From positions 6,641,501 through 6,705,500 of the forward strand of contig OY783199.1 of assembly GCA_963678675.1 (NCBI GenBank): a DNA stretch of 64,000 nt, in the 5' to 3' direction. The position numbers and the translations under genes are program-made. This DNA is from Xiphydria camelus. Its lineage: Eukaryota; Arthropoda; Insecta; Hymenoptera; Xiphydriidae. Shown piece after piece: positions 44,149-54,856 of the stretch (the first letter of the stretch is position 1; every line of letters starts with the position of its first letter). The notes under the pieces were generated by a model. The model searched no databases, was not told where the DNA came from, and was given only the letters and a program-made list of their open reading frames with translations.

Positions 44149-44956
44149 CACGGTGTCTAGCAAAATATGAGAAATAAATTCCCCGATTTTTTTTCCAGGT
44201 TGTCCAGTCTGAAATAATGACATTTCCCCGACTGCTGTGGATACTGATCTACTATAAAGTGTCGTGCAACAATCATTTTTCATCGAATTAACAAATTAAA
44301 TAATAATCATAGAACGAGTTATGATAATTGAGAAATAAACATTAAAATAATTAAATTTGTTCGTCATATTATTATTCAATGGCTCTTTTTCGAACAAGAA
44401 AGAACTTAGATACGTACATATACACATATGGAACACTTTTTTAAAATTTCTATATAAATTATAAAAAATTTTAACAAACTAGAAGTCAAACTATTTGAAA
44501 AATTTGAGTATTTTCGAAAAATTCCAGACAATAGTTTATATTTCCTGATTTTACCTGGCCTCTCTAACCCACATAATTCGGTCTTTAAATAAAGAAAATA
44601 CTCTTATTTTTACATTCAATTTGCAATCTGCATACATATTCAATATCACGCGAAAAAGAAAATATTCGAAGAAATAATTATTCGCTGAGTTATAAATACG
44701 TTTATCTACAACATCGTGACGTCGTCAAAACATTAGAGAGACGCACTTATGGTAAGTAATGAGTGCAAGAGAGACCGACTCACAGCACAACGACATGGCT
44801 GCATTTCAATATGTCACTTTTCAGCTCAGACAAGGCCGAAAATAAAAAATGAAAAAACAGAGTAAATAATTTTGCCCACCTTTTTCGAATCTGCGATAAA
44901 AAAAAATTCCCCGACAATTCCAGGCTTTCCAGAATTCCCTGACCGCTAGACATCGA
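44149..44956. mobile_element. Element W nested in B4, TSD TTTA
   Basis: Ends CACGGTGTCTAGCAAAATAT and, inverted, CCTCGATGTCTAGCGGTCAG. Both ends are followed by AAATTCCCCGA / TCGGGGAATTT-type words, with a TTCCAGGTTGTCCAGTCTG word inside. TTTA flanks both sides, and family B reads continuously when W and one TTTA are removed. It carries a family R copy in its right half. Confidence 0.85.
44582..44892 (+). mobile_element. Family R dispersed repeat nested in W (R4)
   Basis: Matches R1-R3: CTCTTATTTTTACATTCAAT, CTACAACATCGTGACGTCGT, GAGAGACGCACTTATGG and a CATGGCTGCATTTCAATATG block, ending at TTTTTCGAATCTGCG. Outside W this family stands alone, so R4 is best explained as an insertion into W, giving three levels R in W in B. 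Confidence 0.8.
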
Positions 44957-45171
44957 GGTTTAGTTATTTTAATTAAAATACTAATAAGTTGAACCACACA
45001 TTTTTAGTCATTATAACTGCATGTTTAGTTATTCTACTACATGTCTAGTTATTCTCACTAAAAAATGGTCAGTTTAACAAAACAAACGGAGGATCCATAT
45101 TTCATCAAACGGTTTGATCATCATCTCCAAGATTTTAGTTAGATTGACCAAGTTATCATTCTCAGTGTAGG

Positions 45172-46845
45172 AATGGCAATACTTTCCAACGCTCTCAAGA
45201 ATGCTGGATATTTATTTTCATTTCCTTTCTCCGCTATATCGCGTACACGAACACGGAGTTACTCGCGAACGCTCACCGTGTGGCGACTGTTTATATACGC
45301 GCATCTCGATCTTCCGTCCGCAAAGATTTCCAGGAGGTCCGGTCGTGCCGGGCGGAGACGCGCGGCGCGATAAATATAAGCGAGAAAATCGAGAGCCTCT
45401 CTCTCTCTCTCTCGGATGGGATGTGTGGGTACCGCGTCACGGGAAACGCCGGCGAGCGCGGGAGCGATTTATTACGACGTCGGGGTGAATGAGGATGTAG
45501 CGGTTTGGTGGCTCCGGTTAGTATAGGTAGCTCGCGCGCTCGTCCCTTTCCTTTATCGCCTTTAGATCACGGGACGGGTATACTTTAGGATGAGCTTTTT
45601 AAATTCTTCTGTTCTCAGGGCTTATGCAGTTAAGAAGAAGTCATTCATAAAAAGAATCTCGCGCCAATTTGTCCGAAAATAACTCGAACAACGCGTGCCC
45701 CGCGTCGATTCCACGCTTCGCCCCCAAATTGAAACACTCTCGACGAGGCTATCTAAGCCACCGCAACTCGTAACCGCGGCGAGGGGCCAACTCGAATATT
45801 CCGATATCAACGATCCTCCCCCGAGATATTAAAGCGAAGGCGGAGGTAGAAGCGGAGGAGCGCGACCCTCTAGTCGACACCACCTCCAACCGCGAGGGTG
45901 TACGATTATTCAAAATTAGTCAATTTCGAGAGTCCCTCCCCCACCGCTCCGGCTACATAGACCCGCGACGAAATTAAAGTTATTAATTCCTTAATAATCT
46001 CTGCGACGATTTCACGGAACGCGCCGCCACCGCCGAGGGGTGTGCTTCCCGCCGCGGGAGAGAAAGAGGAGACGAAGCCGAGAGAGAGAGAGAGAGAGCG
46101 CGCGCAAGAGAGGAACCCCACCTCTCTCACGTGGGGCTCAATAATGCAAATTTCGGGGTTCGGGGAATGTGTAGGTAGTCGCCGTAATTATGTATGGGGT
46201 GTTGGCGAAGGCTGTGGAGGGTGGGCGGGGGAGTGGGAGACACCACGGCATACAAGGGGGTGTCACTCGCAGCTGTTTCAACCCCCGCGACCCACCGCGT
46301 AGAGTGCAGCAGCAGTCACTCAGTCATTACGGGGCGTGATCGTTGTTTGATTGCGGAGGCCGGCCGCGCGCGCTCCGTCGTTGTTGTTTCATACTCGAAG
46401 GGGATGACGAGACGTGGGGTGGGCGGGGGGCTCGAGGAAAGTGCGTTGATTCTATTCACCCCCCGCGGCGCCCCGCTCCGCAGCCCTCTCGAGCGTATCC
46501 GCGCAGGACCCTCTGCGATACGACGGTGCACGCCGTGCAAACAGAACCGGGAGTCAAGTGTCTCGCGTTTACGAGGGTCCTGCCGAATAATGGAATGTTT
46601 TGCGAGACAATGAGCCCGCGCTCTCTTGGTCCGCGCGATTATCGTGGTGTATTACCTACGCGGAGAGGGGAGGAGTTGCTCCTCCGAGATAGACGAGTAG
46701 AAATTTGGAAGTAACATTTACTACGTGTAGGAATTTTTGTGAGGGACAAACAGGGTCCTGAGTTTTTAGTCCTGCTAATTGTCAGGGCCTGGTAAGAAAT
46801 GCTAGAGAAGGTCGCGTGTAACAGTACGCCTTATCGGGTGCTAAA
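45172..46845. other. GC-rich unique block
   Basis: Contains CT (45396-45413) and AG (46080-46098) runs. Frames of 123-139 codons at 46194-46714 overlap in two plus frames and are open in part on minus. There is no domain. A word GGTTAGTATAGGTAGCTCG at about 45515 recurs near 12726. Confidence 0.5.
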
Positions 46846-47062
46846 TACACTGAAAAAAATGTACTTCGTACAACTGTCGGTGAGGGTAAATACGGCAAAC
46901 TTCACAGTGTAATTGTTTCAATGCCATGGGAAAAATACGTAGAGTTGAAGCAACCAATTTGAAGTGGAAACAAGTGAATGTCTACCTGAGACAATTACAC
47001 CATGATGTTCGCCGTATTTAACATCACCGATGGTTGAAGGAAGTACATTTTTTTTCTGTGTA
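46846..47062. mobile_element. Complete fold-back MITE AD, TA ends
   Basis: Termini TACACTGAAAAAAATGTACT and, inverted, TACACAGAAAAAAAATGTAC. The arms extend about 80 bases through AAATACGGCAAAC, GTGTAATTGT and their inverses. TA lies at both ends. At 217 bp this is one of the best-preserved elements in the window, so probably young. Confidence 0.9.
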
Positions 47063-47734
47063 ACACCGCTGATTGGGAAAACTAGCTATGACCCGCTTAA
47101 GGCCTGTACTTCTTCCCTGAAATGAAACGTACCTAGGCTGATTGTGAGATGGGGCCCGACGAGGAACTTTCTCGTCCTACAATTTTCAAATATTAATTTA
47201 TCACTGACCCCCACCTCCTCCCCGTACAGATTATTTTACTGTAAGATAAAGCTTCTTTTATATTAAGGATTTTACTTAAAAATAATTTCACTTGCTCATT
47301 AATAAGCCGCCGTTTCTTATATTTGGCATCGGTGACCGTCCCGATCGCTTTATAAATTTCGCCCCTCGTTGAAAATTGCCATGTTTTCGAATTTCGGTGA
47401 TATCTCATCAAATGAACTAAAATAGATAATTCCATTTCTAAAAACTGTCCCGCTAATCACAGTTATATCACGATAACGTTCAAAGTTTTACATTCGACTA
47501 TATCTGCAAACGTCATTCACTTTGTCAAAAAAATTTGTTTTCACAAAAGATGCTCATTTCTTAACTTGGATTGGTTACTATGCCTAAATATTGGTTATCA
47601 TAGTTGCTGTGACAATTGCGAGGAACCCTAGGTACTTTAAAAGTACACAATCTCTAGTCCGGCCCATATCACGGCTAAACTAGCGTGTGCTATCTAGCGC
47701 CACCTCCCACCCCCCTATTTAAACCTGAATTAAA
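47063..47734. other. AT-rich unique region
   Basis: An 80-codon minus frame (47193-47435) has no recognised domain. I see no inverted repeats. Confidence 0.45.
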
Positions 47735-48012
47735 ACCAGAAAATTTCTACACGAGCCAGTAACAGGACTCTTCGAAGTGAAACATAGAATTTTTTAATAG
47801 GCACAGCCTACTTTTTTTACAGTTCTTAGCAGCACGAATTTGTAAATATCCGACATGTGTATATTAACAGGAAAATTGGCCCATTGTAAAAAGTACGCTA
47901 TAGTCTATAAAAAAAATTCAATGTTTCACCTCGCGGAGCCCTGTTACCGGGAATACTGTAAAAATTCATAGGTTTTCCCATAATTTTTTATCAATCCCTT
48001 TTCCCCGTGTAA
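47735..48012 (+). mobile_element. Family U element (U2)
   Basis: Shares CCAGTAACAGGACTC, AATATCCGACATGTGTATAT, AAAAAGTACGCTATAG, GGTTTTCCCATAATTTTTTA and CCGTGTA with U1. The end near CCCGTGTAAC is clear; the left end is not. Confidence 0.75.
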
Positions 48013-48756
48013 CATTTACGTCACGCGTAACGAGCAGATTTGACGTGACGTACAACGAATGCGCGATACTATAGGAATTTCGAGCTCGCATGGAACTTCC
48101 CTACGCCGATACGCGGAGCGACGCGAACGTCTCGGATAAAGTGAGACGCGCGTCATAAGACGGTGACACTTCTCCGAAAGTTGGAACTCCTCCAGAGAGC
48201 CCCGCGCACCGAAGGGTCGGCGCTTCGCGACTCATAAACGTTCCTCGAGGAGATATTTAGTGGACCGAGTATTTCCGAGAGAGCGCGCGCGCGGGAGCAC
48301 CGGGATATAAATTAAATTGACTTGTCACTGGTCGCGCCTCTAAATAATACTTAGCCGGATTAACGCCGTCTTTATAGTCCTCGTCGACTGCGTCTCCCCT
48401 GCTCGGCAGGGCGCGCGACGGTGCACTGCGTGACCTCTTATTTCATCGGCGGACGACACCGGCGGCGGGGGTGGAGGGCGAGGTGTAACCTATTAATCCC
48501 TGCGATCGTTCTACCGCGCTCTCTCGCTCTCCTACGCTTTCTTGCGTGCCTCCCGAGATTTCCGTACAAATGCTCGCGGATGCAGGGGAGTTTGACAAAG
48601 CGACGGACAGGTGCAGCAGCGCAGAGGGAGGTTAATAGGGGTTGCTCGGTATACGGAGCTTCTTTCGTATGTGTAAGATAGGCATAGGAGAAAACGAAGA
48701 GACCCTATTAATATTTTCTAAAATTAAAAGTTAATGATCTCGAAATTCTTCACTAC
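48013..48756. other. CpG-rich unique block
   Basis: An 86-codon frame (48421-48681 plus) has no motif. Sequence just before the purine tract, AATTCTTCACTACAG at 48742-48756, would serve as a splice acceptor for a plus-strand exon. Confidence 0.45.
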
Positions 48757-48960
48757 AGGAAGAAAAAAAGATGAAGAAGAACATGAAGAAGGAAATGAAG
48801 AAGAAGATGAAGATGAAGATGAGGTTGAAGAAGAGGATGAAGGAGATGGAGAGGAAAATTAAGAAGAAGAAGAAGATGAAGATGAGGATGAAGAAGAAGA
48901 AGAAGGTAAAGAAGAAGATGAAGATAACGTGAGGAAGAAAACGAAAAAAAGAAAGGACAG
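48757..48960 (+). repeat. 204-bp purine tract (GAA/GAT), possible acidic exon
   Basis: Almost only A and G with scattered T. On plus, one frame reads a long Glu/Asp run, a TAA stop at 48859-48861, then more Glu/Asp ending in a basic NVRKKTKKRKDRSSL stretch and TAG. A TTCTTCACTACAG acceptor-like site lies immediately upstream. It can be an imperfect trinucleotide repeat or the tail of an old acidic-protein exon. The in-frame TAA argues for the first. On minus it codes Phe/Leu/Ile runs, which is not believable as protein. Confidence 0.5.
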
Positions 48961-49240
48961 ATCCTCGCTGTAGGCGAGACGAATTGGCACACCTCCGCAT
49001 CCACATGTACACCAGCAGACTCGCCGCGGAGAAAACTCCGAAGAGAGGAGACACGACGCGGAAGAAACTGCGAAGCCCGTAACCTATAGCTTCGACCCGT
49101 TCGGCAAACCAGTTCGCCGAGTTAAAGTTTTCCCGTGATGACTGGATGGCCGGGGGCGACGGGGCCGGCGCAGGGGTGGAACGAGAGGTCTGTTTTACGG
49201 TAAAACTGTTCGGATCCAATTTATCTGACGCGCTGGGAGA
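48961..49240 (-). other. Candidate minus-strand exon, unrecognised
   Basis: A minus frame open from about 49276 encodes a Ser/Pro-rich stretch, then a WFAERVEAIGYGLRSFFRVV segment and a hydrophobic stretch SPLFGVFSAASLLVYMWM, then runs into the pyrimidine side of the repeat. There is no ATG at its head; TTCTCCCAG at 49235-49243 read on minus could be an acceptor. The amphipathic and then membrane-like order is less random than in other frames here. No family is recognised and a chance frame is quite possible. Confidence 0.2.
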
Positions 49241-50149
49241 ACTGGGTCGTTTCCGGGCTATCGCCCCCTACCGCGTTTCCACGCCGCTGTATAGATATTC
49301 CGGGACTGGCTTCGTTTAATGGTACACGCCGTACAGTTTGCAGGCCCGTCCTATACTACCATTACGGGGTATTTACAAGGGCCGCTTTCTTCGGATTGTA
49401 AAAGTGGATGCCGCGGTGGGATTCGCTCGGACGCCTCTCCGTTCGCATTCGTTCTTTCTCGCCTCGTGTGGAGATGCGAATAGCTCGGTGATGGAGGAAA
49501 TCTAACCGCGGTTCTTTTACGGGCAATGTTGGCGTTTCGAGGAAGATCGTGATCGTTGCGCGGAACAAGAACGGTCCGGGGATTGAGTTATTTTATGGGA
49601 ATCGTTCTGTTTGCTCCTTTTGGCACTTCGTTCGCATCCGTTAGGGTTTCTCTAACTGGATATATCAATTTTATGTAGAAAGGGTTCCGCCCGACACTTC
49701 GTTCTAATTTTAAAAGATATATGATTTTATTCAGCTTCCATGGTCCGCGTGGAGAATATTCAAGCATTGTATCATCGAGGCTTTTCTATTCGAATGGATT
49801 TGCAAGTGATTTCTATATTGGCTGGTATGTTGTAGAAAGAAATCTCGCAAGTATTTGAATTTCGATTTGAGTTCTGGCACTTTAAATATTTCACTTTAGG
49901 ATACGAAGATAAAAGAGATGATAGCTATATGTTCTCCGGAAAATTGGTAGATGCACATTTATACGTAGGTATACTATACAAATCTGCATGTAGACCTACA
50001 TATAATACATCATATGAGGTTAAACTTACTCGCAAGGAAAGAAACTTCAATTACTATTATCTCATTATCTATGGGCTTTTGGCTCACACCTATATAATAC
50101 CGTTATGGAGATTATATTTTTATCTATAACAAAGTCTTAAATATCAATG
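49241..50149. other. Unique region
   Basis: GC-moderate to 49650, then AT-rich. No frame above 70 codons and no repeats were seen. Confidence 0.5.
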
Positions 50150-50397
50150 TAGGCCAAAAGTTCATAAATAATGAGGTAATAGTGACTAAAGTTTCTTTCC
50201 TGGCTAGTAAGTTTAGCCTTATATGTTACAAACCACTTTTAGTCATAACAACCAAACAATTTAGAAGCATTACGTTGCCACAACCAACATCTATTTGTCA
50301 TAACCAAAAGCTGTGTTGTCCCAAAAAAATAGTTCGTTGTTCCTATATCAATCAAGCTTTGGTTAACATTATTAATCATTTTTCTCAATGTAGTACT
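50150..50397. mobile_element. Diverged family B-like MITE, right end clear
   Basis: Ends TTAATCATTTTTCTCAATGTA. The interior has a GTCATAACAACCAAACAATT word and repeated CATAACCAA words in the style of family B. The left terminus may be CAATGTAGGCCAAAAGTT near 50144, but it is not a good inverse of the right end. Confidence 0.5.
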
Positions 50398-51053
50398 ATT
50401 ATACATAAGACATAACAATGGCTAGGATATGATACATAGGTGTAAGTCCATGCCAATTTAACGATATTAAAAATGAACACTGCTATTTTTACCATGTACC
50501 TATGTATACATATATCGTTAACCAACGTACGATGCACATGGAGTTTGGTTAATCTAGTTCCACGCGTGTGTTTATTAAGCTCCATTTGACATCTGGCCCG
50601 CGTATGTTAGCCTAGCTACAATGCGCGATACCTACTCGTGGTATTAAGTCCTAGGTATGTAATTCGAGTCCCCGTAATGGAGATAAGCTAAACGTATGAT
50701 GCGGCTTTCTCAGGCGGCGTAACGAGGGGGGAGGGAAGGCTGAGGGGCCTTAATAATGCGGTCGTACGGTCGGCACTCGGCAGACCCAGGTGGGACGGAA
50801 ATTGCCGGTTGCCTCGCAAAATCTCGGCTTCCTAATGAGTTTATACCTTGAAGGGACTCGGCCTTAATGCCTCGTCATCCCTTAAGGTAAACCAAATCCT
50901 CCCTCTCTCGCTTGGGTCGCCGTCCTCGATCGTCGCCGATCTCTCTGGTCAAATCTGCCACGCTATGGCGAATCGAGTGCATATTCTCGACGCTGCGATC
51001 TCGAAAAATACATCTCGTTATATTTTTTAAGGGTGATAATATAAATTCTTTCA
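50398..51053. other. Unique region
   Basis: GC-richer 50590-50960. Small opposing frames (73-78 codons) have no motif. Confidence 0.5.
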
Positions 51054-51662
51054 ACGCGGAAAGACTGATACCGGTAAATTTTACTTTATTTACAATAAAA
51101 GAGGTAAACATAAGGGTTTTCGGATTTTCCTAGTGTGCTGAAGAATAATTTTTCATTAGAAGCTAGTATAAATGATAATTATATATAATTATATTAATGG
51201 TAATGATGATAATGTAAACTAGGGTAGAAGCACCAGTGAATGAACACTTCAAAGCTTTTCAAATGTAAAGTTTCGTTCATTCACTGGATTTCGTCGTCTG
51301 CTTAAGTGTTCATTCACTGGAGCACTTACCCTATCACGATTTAATGCTTCCAAAAGAAATTACGACCGGTATCAGAAAGAAACATATCTTTTCACTGTCA
51401 TTGAGAAACGTCGTAACTCGTTGCTATACGAGGAAATTTCACAAGTCCTTGTTATAATCGATAAGACTTAAGACTTTTCCTTGCATGCAAAGAGTTACGA
51501 TGTTCTATAATGATAGTGAAAATATACGTGCTTTTTTTCTGGCACCAGTCGTAATTTCTTTGGAAATCATTAAATCGTGATAGTTTATTGCACCACACTG
51601 TAAAAATAACTGAAACCCCCTGTAAATACAAATAAAATTTATTAATATCAGTTTTTGCGTGA
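51054..51662 (+). mobile_element. Family G fold-back element with long arms, interrupted by H2 (G2)
   Basis: Left end ACGCGGAAAGACTGATACCG, then TAAGGGTTTTCGG; the right end is inverted near 51640. Inner blocks at 51331-51412 and 51492-51592 pair as CACGATTTAATG, GAAATTACGAC and GTCGTAA / TCGTAAC words. The arms are longer than those of G1, so G2 may represent a longer form of the family. H2 interrupts the left arm. Confidence 0.8.
51220..51333. mobile_element. Element H2 nested in G2, TA target site
   Basis: Ends TAGGGTAGAAGCACCAGTGA and, inverted, TAGGGTAAGTGCTCCAGTGA. The word CCAGTGAATGAAC occurs at 51233 and inverted at 51275 and 51308. TA flanks both sides and GTAAACTATCACG, as in family G, is restored by removing it. 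It is only 114 bp. The TAGGGTA end and iterated subterminal word parallel H1. Confidence 0.9.
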
Positions 51663-52383
51663 AGTTCAAAACCACAATGCGATTAATATCAAATTGCAAA
51701 CAGTACATATTGGGAGGTTGCATTGAAAGCTGCTGTTCTCCTGTAGATGGCTCTAACTATACTTATGTAGTGCGCAGCGACTAATACTTCTTGTATCACT
51801 TAAAATTATGGACATTTTTCATTAAGATTCAGTTATTAAACTGCCATTTTTGGTTAATATAAGTCTATGTCTATAACCTGAGAAAATGGAATGCGACAAG
51901 TTGTTTTTTCGATGTGCACTCCTACACTACTCAGATTTTTAAAAAAGTATTGCTGCAGCTCATCAATTACTTTTGAAACGCTCACTATAGAACGCTTCTT
52001 CAAAGTATCGTGTTTTACAAGAATCACCCTTAAATTTTATCAAGAAAACATTAAAAACAAAAAAACTAACTTTTTTAGTGAAGTAGCTAATTTTTCACCT
52101 ATTTACATATTCACGACTGTTTTTAAATATGTCATTATTTCATTTATTATTTAACCGTGATGATTCCGTAATCTACAATGTTCAAAAAATGTTGTATAAT
52201 TTGTTGATCTCAATTGAATGAATCTTGTTCATATGGCTTTTATTTAAAAATTGGTTGGGTCCATTTGAGCCATATGTGACCATCGCAACTCTATGCGGAT
52301 ATGTGACCACACAGTAGGTTAAATAAAATTATCGCACAGCTAAAGTTTTCCACATTTTTACAATCACGTTCAATTTAGCTATC
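51663..52383. other. AT-rich unique region
   Basis: An 87-codon plus frame (51891-52154) has no recognised motif. A short duplicated phrase with ATATGTGACCA occurs near 52272 and 52300. Nothing else is seen. Confidence 0.45.
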
Positions 52384-52508
52384 ACACTAAGAGAAATTTA
52401 TAGGTCGCACACAGCAATTAATATAGCTATGATATAGCTATACTTTAAGTTGTAAGTGAGGTTAACTAGACGGTATACGCGTACAGCCTATACAATTTCT
52501 CTCAGTGC
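52384..52508 (+). mobile_element. Family Q MITE (Q2)
   Basis: Ends CACACTAAGAGAAATTTATAG and TATACAATTTCTCTCAGTG, an inverted pair. The interior matches Q1, including CAGCAATTAATATAGCTATG and GAGGTTAACTAGACGGTA. 125 bp and complete. Confidence 0.8.
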
Positions 52509-53420
52509 AACCATTATCGATCCATTAAATTCTTCCAATCCCAAAATATCCCACCCTACTTAAACGCCGAATTCACGACGACCGAGTTAATTCCACTTAC
52601 CACGCAGAGTTGAATCGATCCTCCGTCTGTCACGTGCAGTCCCGCTGCATTCTCCCACCCCGCCCCTTCCTCTCGAAGTCGTCCCGATTCAGAGGGTCGA
52701 TCAAGCGCGGGCAACCGGCATTCCACGTTACTCCCGCTCTGCTTATCCGCCTCTCTCCCTCTCGGCGGCGAGATAACGCGAGCGGTTAATTAAATGACCG
52801 GGCAGCTCGGTCGGACGCGATAAAACCCAGTTCGTGCAACGCGAGCTATCGGCACTAGCGCGGATGATCAGTCATCGTCGTTTACGATCAAAGAGGACCT
52901 CCACCGGCGCTCCCCTCGACGTCGCGGCGCGCGCTGCGCCGATCCGAGATCACTGGCACTTCGTAGACGCCTCTCCGCGCTCCGTTATCGCGAGTTATAT
53001 CGATTTTATTGTTCCGGCAGATCGACTTAATTGCTCGACTACCGCAATAACTGCCAATGCGCGCTAATTGGCATGCGACCGCGTATACATACGGGCCGCA
53101 ATGATGTGAGCGCGTTTCCTCCCCGCCGCCGGGCGTACGCACGCGTTAATTATATTTAATTGCCGTCCATTAATTATTTCTTTAATTGCCGGCGCCGCGC
53201 CGCACGCCGTGCCGTGCGCCGAGACGGTCTAATACGATTGTCCTCGAAAAAAATCTCCTCGCCGCCGATATAATGTATACGCCGATGCGTGTATTTACGC
53301 ATTTGTCGGACACCCGCTAATTAACGTCTCGAGCGCTTCCCGCGCGCCCGACTCTCGGCGGGACCGCTCATTAGCGCGGGGAATCTCGCGAGCAACCCCG
53401 CGAGTGACATCGCGGGCCCT
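52509..53420. other. GC-rich unique block with AATTAA/TTAATT clusters
   Basis: Composition is CpG-rich but broken by TTAATTA words at 52784, 53146, 53170 and 53181. It has no frame above 85 codons. It could be a regulatory block upstream of the CpG-rich segment that follows. Confidence 0.45.
53146..53190. promoter_or_regulatory. Cluster of TAATT homeodomain-type sites
   Basis: Four TAATT cores fall in 45 bases, and TTTAATTGCCG is repeated exactly at 53155 and 53181, 26 bases apart. TAATT is the core bound by many homeodomain proteins. The clustering within CpG-rich DNA suggests a regulatory element, but AT words of this kind also arise by chance. Confidence 0.3.
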
Positions 53421-54630
53421 TTAAAGGGGATGCGCCGTTCGGCGACGCGCGTCTCGTCGATAAACATCCGCGACGCAAACAGAGACCGGTCTTCTCGTCC
53501 CTTTCACTCGATCCTACTCGTCGCGCTCAGCTTCCTCCTCCTTCTCTTCCGGAAGGAGCGAAGGGAATCGTACGTGTGCCCGGATTTACGAGTATACGTC
53601 AGAGTTTTCGAACGTTTGTTTAATTTCGTCGGAACGCGCGCGCGTGGCAACGACCGCGATGTACACACACACACACACGCGCACGCACACAGACACAACA
53701 CGGCGAAAGTTCGTCGCACGCCGAGGCCACGCGCGAGAGGGCTGACGTGTTTCCCCCGCCGTGCGAGGGAACTGGAAACTCAATTCGCGCTCCTCCGGCG
53801 TGCGGTGTGCGCGCGCGAACGACTTGGCAATAGCGCGTTCGTTCCCCGCTGCACAGCGGACGGGGAGAGTGCGAGTCTCCTCGTTGCGTCGGCGACGCGC
53901 GCGAGTGATCGAAGTCGCGGAGGCGTTGGAAAGGAGCGAGAGCAGAGTCACAGCGGGAAGTTCCGCCGTCTTCCGTGCGAGGATCCGCACAACGGTGCGC
54001 CTCGTCGATGCGGATGCAGCTTTCCGAGCGACGCGGCGAGCACGCGGAAGGATCGAGGGTCGTTCCCGAGAGCAACACGCGTCGGAGGATCGTCGCGAAT
54101 TTCAGAACGAGAAAAGCGGAGCGCTCCGCGGAGGAATTCGCACCGAGCTGCACCACCGCCACCGGGAGGACACCCCGCGACGCAGCGAGTTCCACGGCTC
54201 GACTGAGGCTCGACCCTCGGCGACGAGCCGCCCCCGCGAGACACGCGCGCAGTCGCAAATTCAAAGCTCCGCGAGAGCGACGATATTAATTATTGTTTCG
54301 ACGGTCGCGGAAATAAACTCGAGTCGTCGCACGGTGCGCGACGGCGGGGTGATTAATAATCGAGCGCGCGACGTCGAAACGCGTCTCGCTAAGCGGATCG
54401 CTGATCGCGCGCGCGGCTTTTGCCGTTTTCACATTCGCCCGATCGTTTTCGTTCGCTCGGGGAGCCACGGGTAATCCCTCTAATCGCGCGCTCGGCTGAG
54501 CTGCGCGCGTAGAGTTTATGGCGAATTGTCGAGGGGCGCGCGCGCGCGCGCGGTAGGTACTCGATAATCGCGCATTTCCGCGTCGCGCGGCGCGACGTGA
54601 GGTTTTTCGGATGAGTTTGACAATCGAGTA
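53421..54630. other. CpG island-like segment with long opposing frames
   Basis: Three long frames overlap: 53430-54206 plus (258 codons), 53761-54474 plus (237 codons) and 53620-54264 minus (214 codons). All are Arg/Ala/Ser-rich and none has a domain, so the length reflects the scarcity of stops in CpG-rich DNA. An (AC)n run lies at 53663-53678 and a (GC)n run at about 54539-54551. It could be a promoter or 5-prime exon of a gene beyond the window. Confidence 0.45.
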
Positions 54631-54633
54631 ACT

Positions 54634-54856
54634 ACATAGAAAAAAATTAGCCACTCTCCAGCGACGTTTCACGAGCAGCCGGTCTCACCCCCGAAGCGCG
54701 GCATAAGATGTTTCACATCAAAAACGATCGGTATTCTTTAATCAAGAATATATTATTTTCAATCAAGAATGCGCATGATTAAACATTTTTAAAATCATAT
54801 ATGCTCTTGATTCGAAAAACATATTTTTGGCACTAACAATTACTTCTCTCAGTGTA
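54634..54856. mobile_element. Family K-type element (K3)
   Basis: Right side TTCGAAAAACATATTTTTGG, CACTAACAATTACTTCTCTC and AGTGTA matches K1 and K2. The left terminus TACATAGAAAAAAATTAGCC is followed by about 60 bases of GC-rich sequence unlike the family, so the left part is replaced or rearranged. Interior words AATCAAGAATA recur on both sides. Confidence 0.7.

Larger units (their letters stand above)
44100..45171 (+). mobile_element. Family B MITE interrupted by W (B4)
   Basis: The left fragment TTGTTAAAATGACAAAATGA with TCTGGCTAAACAAGTTTA lies at 44111-44148; the right fragment from TTTAGTTATTTTAATT to CAAGTTATCATTCTCAGTGTA lies at 44957-45171. Joined in order, these match B1 and B3. 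An 808-bp element W lies between. The left terminus of B4 is degraded. Confidence 0.85.

Noticed and set aside
48731..48960. Minus-strand Phe/Leu/Ile-rich reading of the purine tract as a membrane protein
   Set aside because: It is the antisense of a GAA/GAT repeat; composition is set by the repeat.
53430..54206. 258-codon plus-strand frame as a gene
   Set aside because: Overlapped by long frames on both strands, Arg/Ala-rich, no domain; expected from CpG-rich DNA with few stops.
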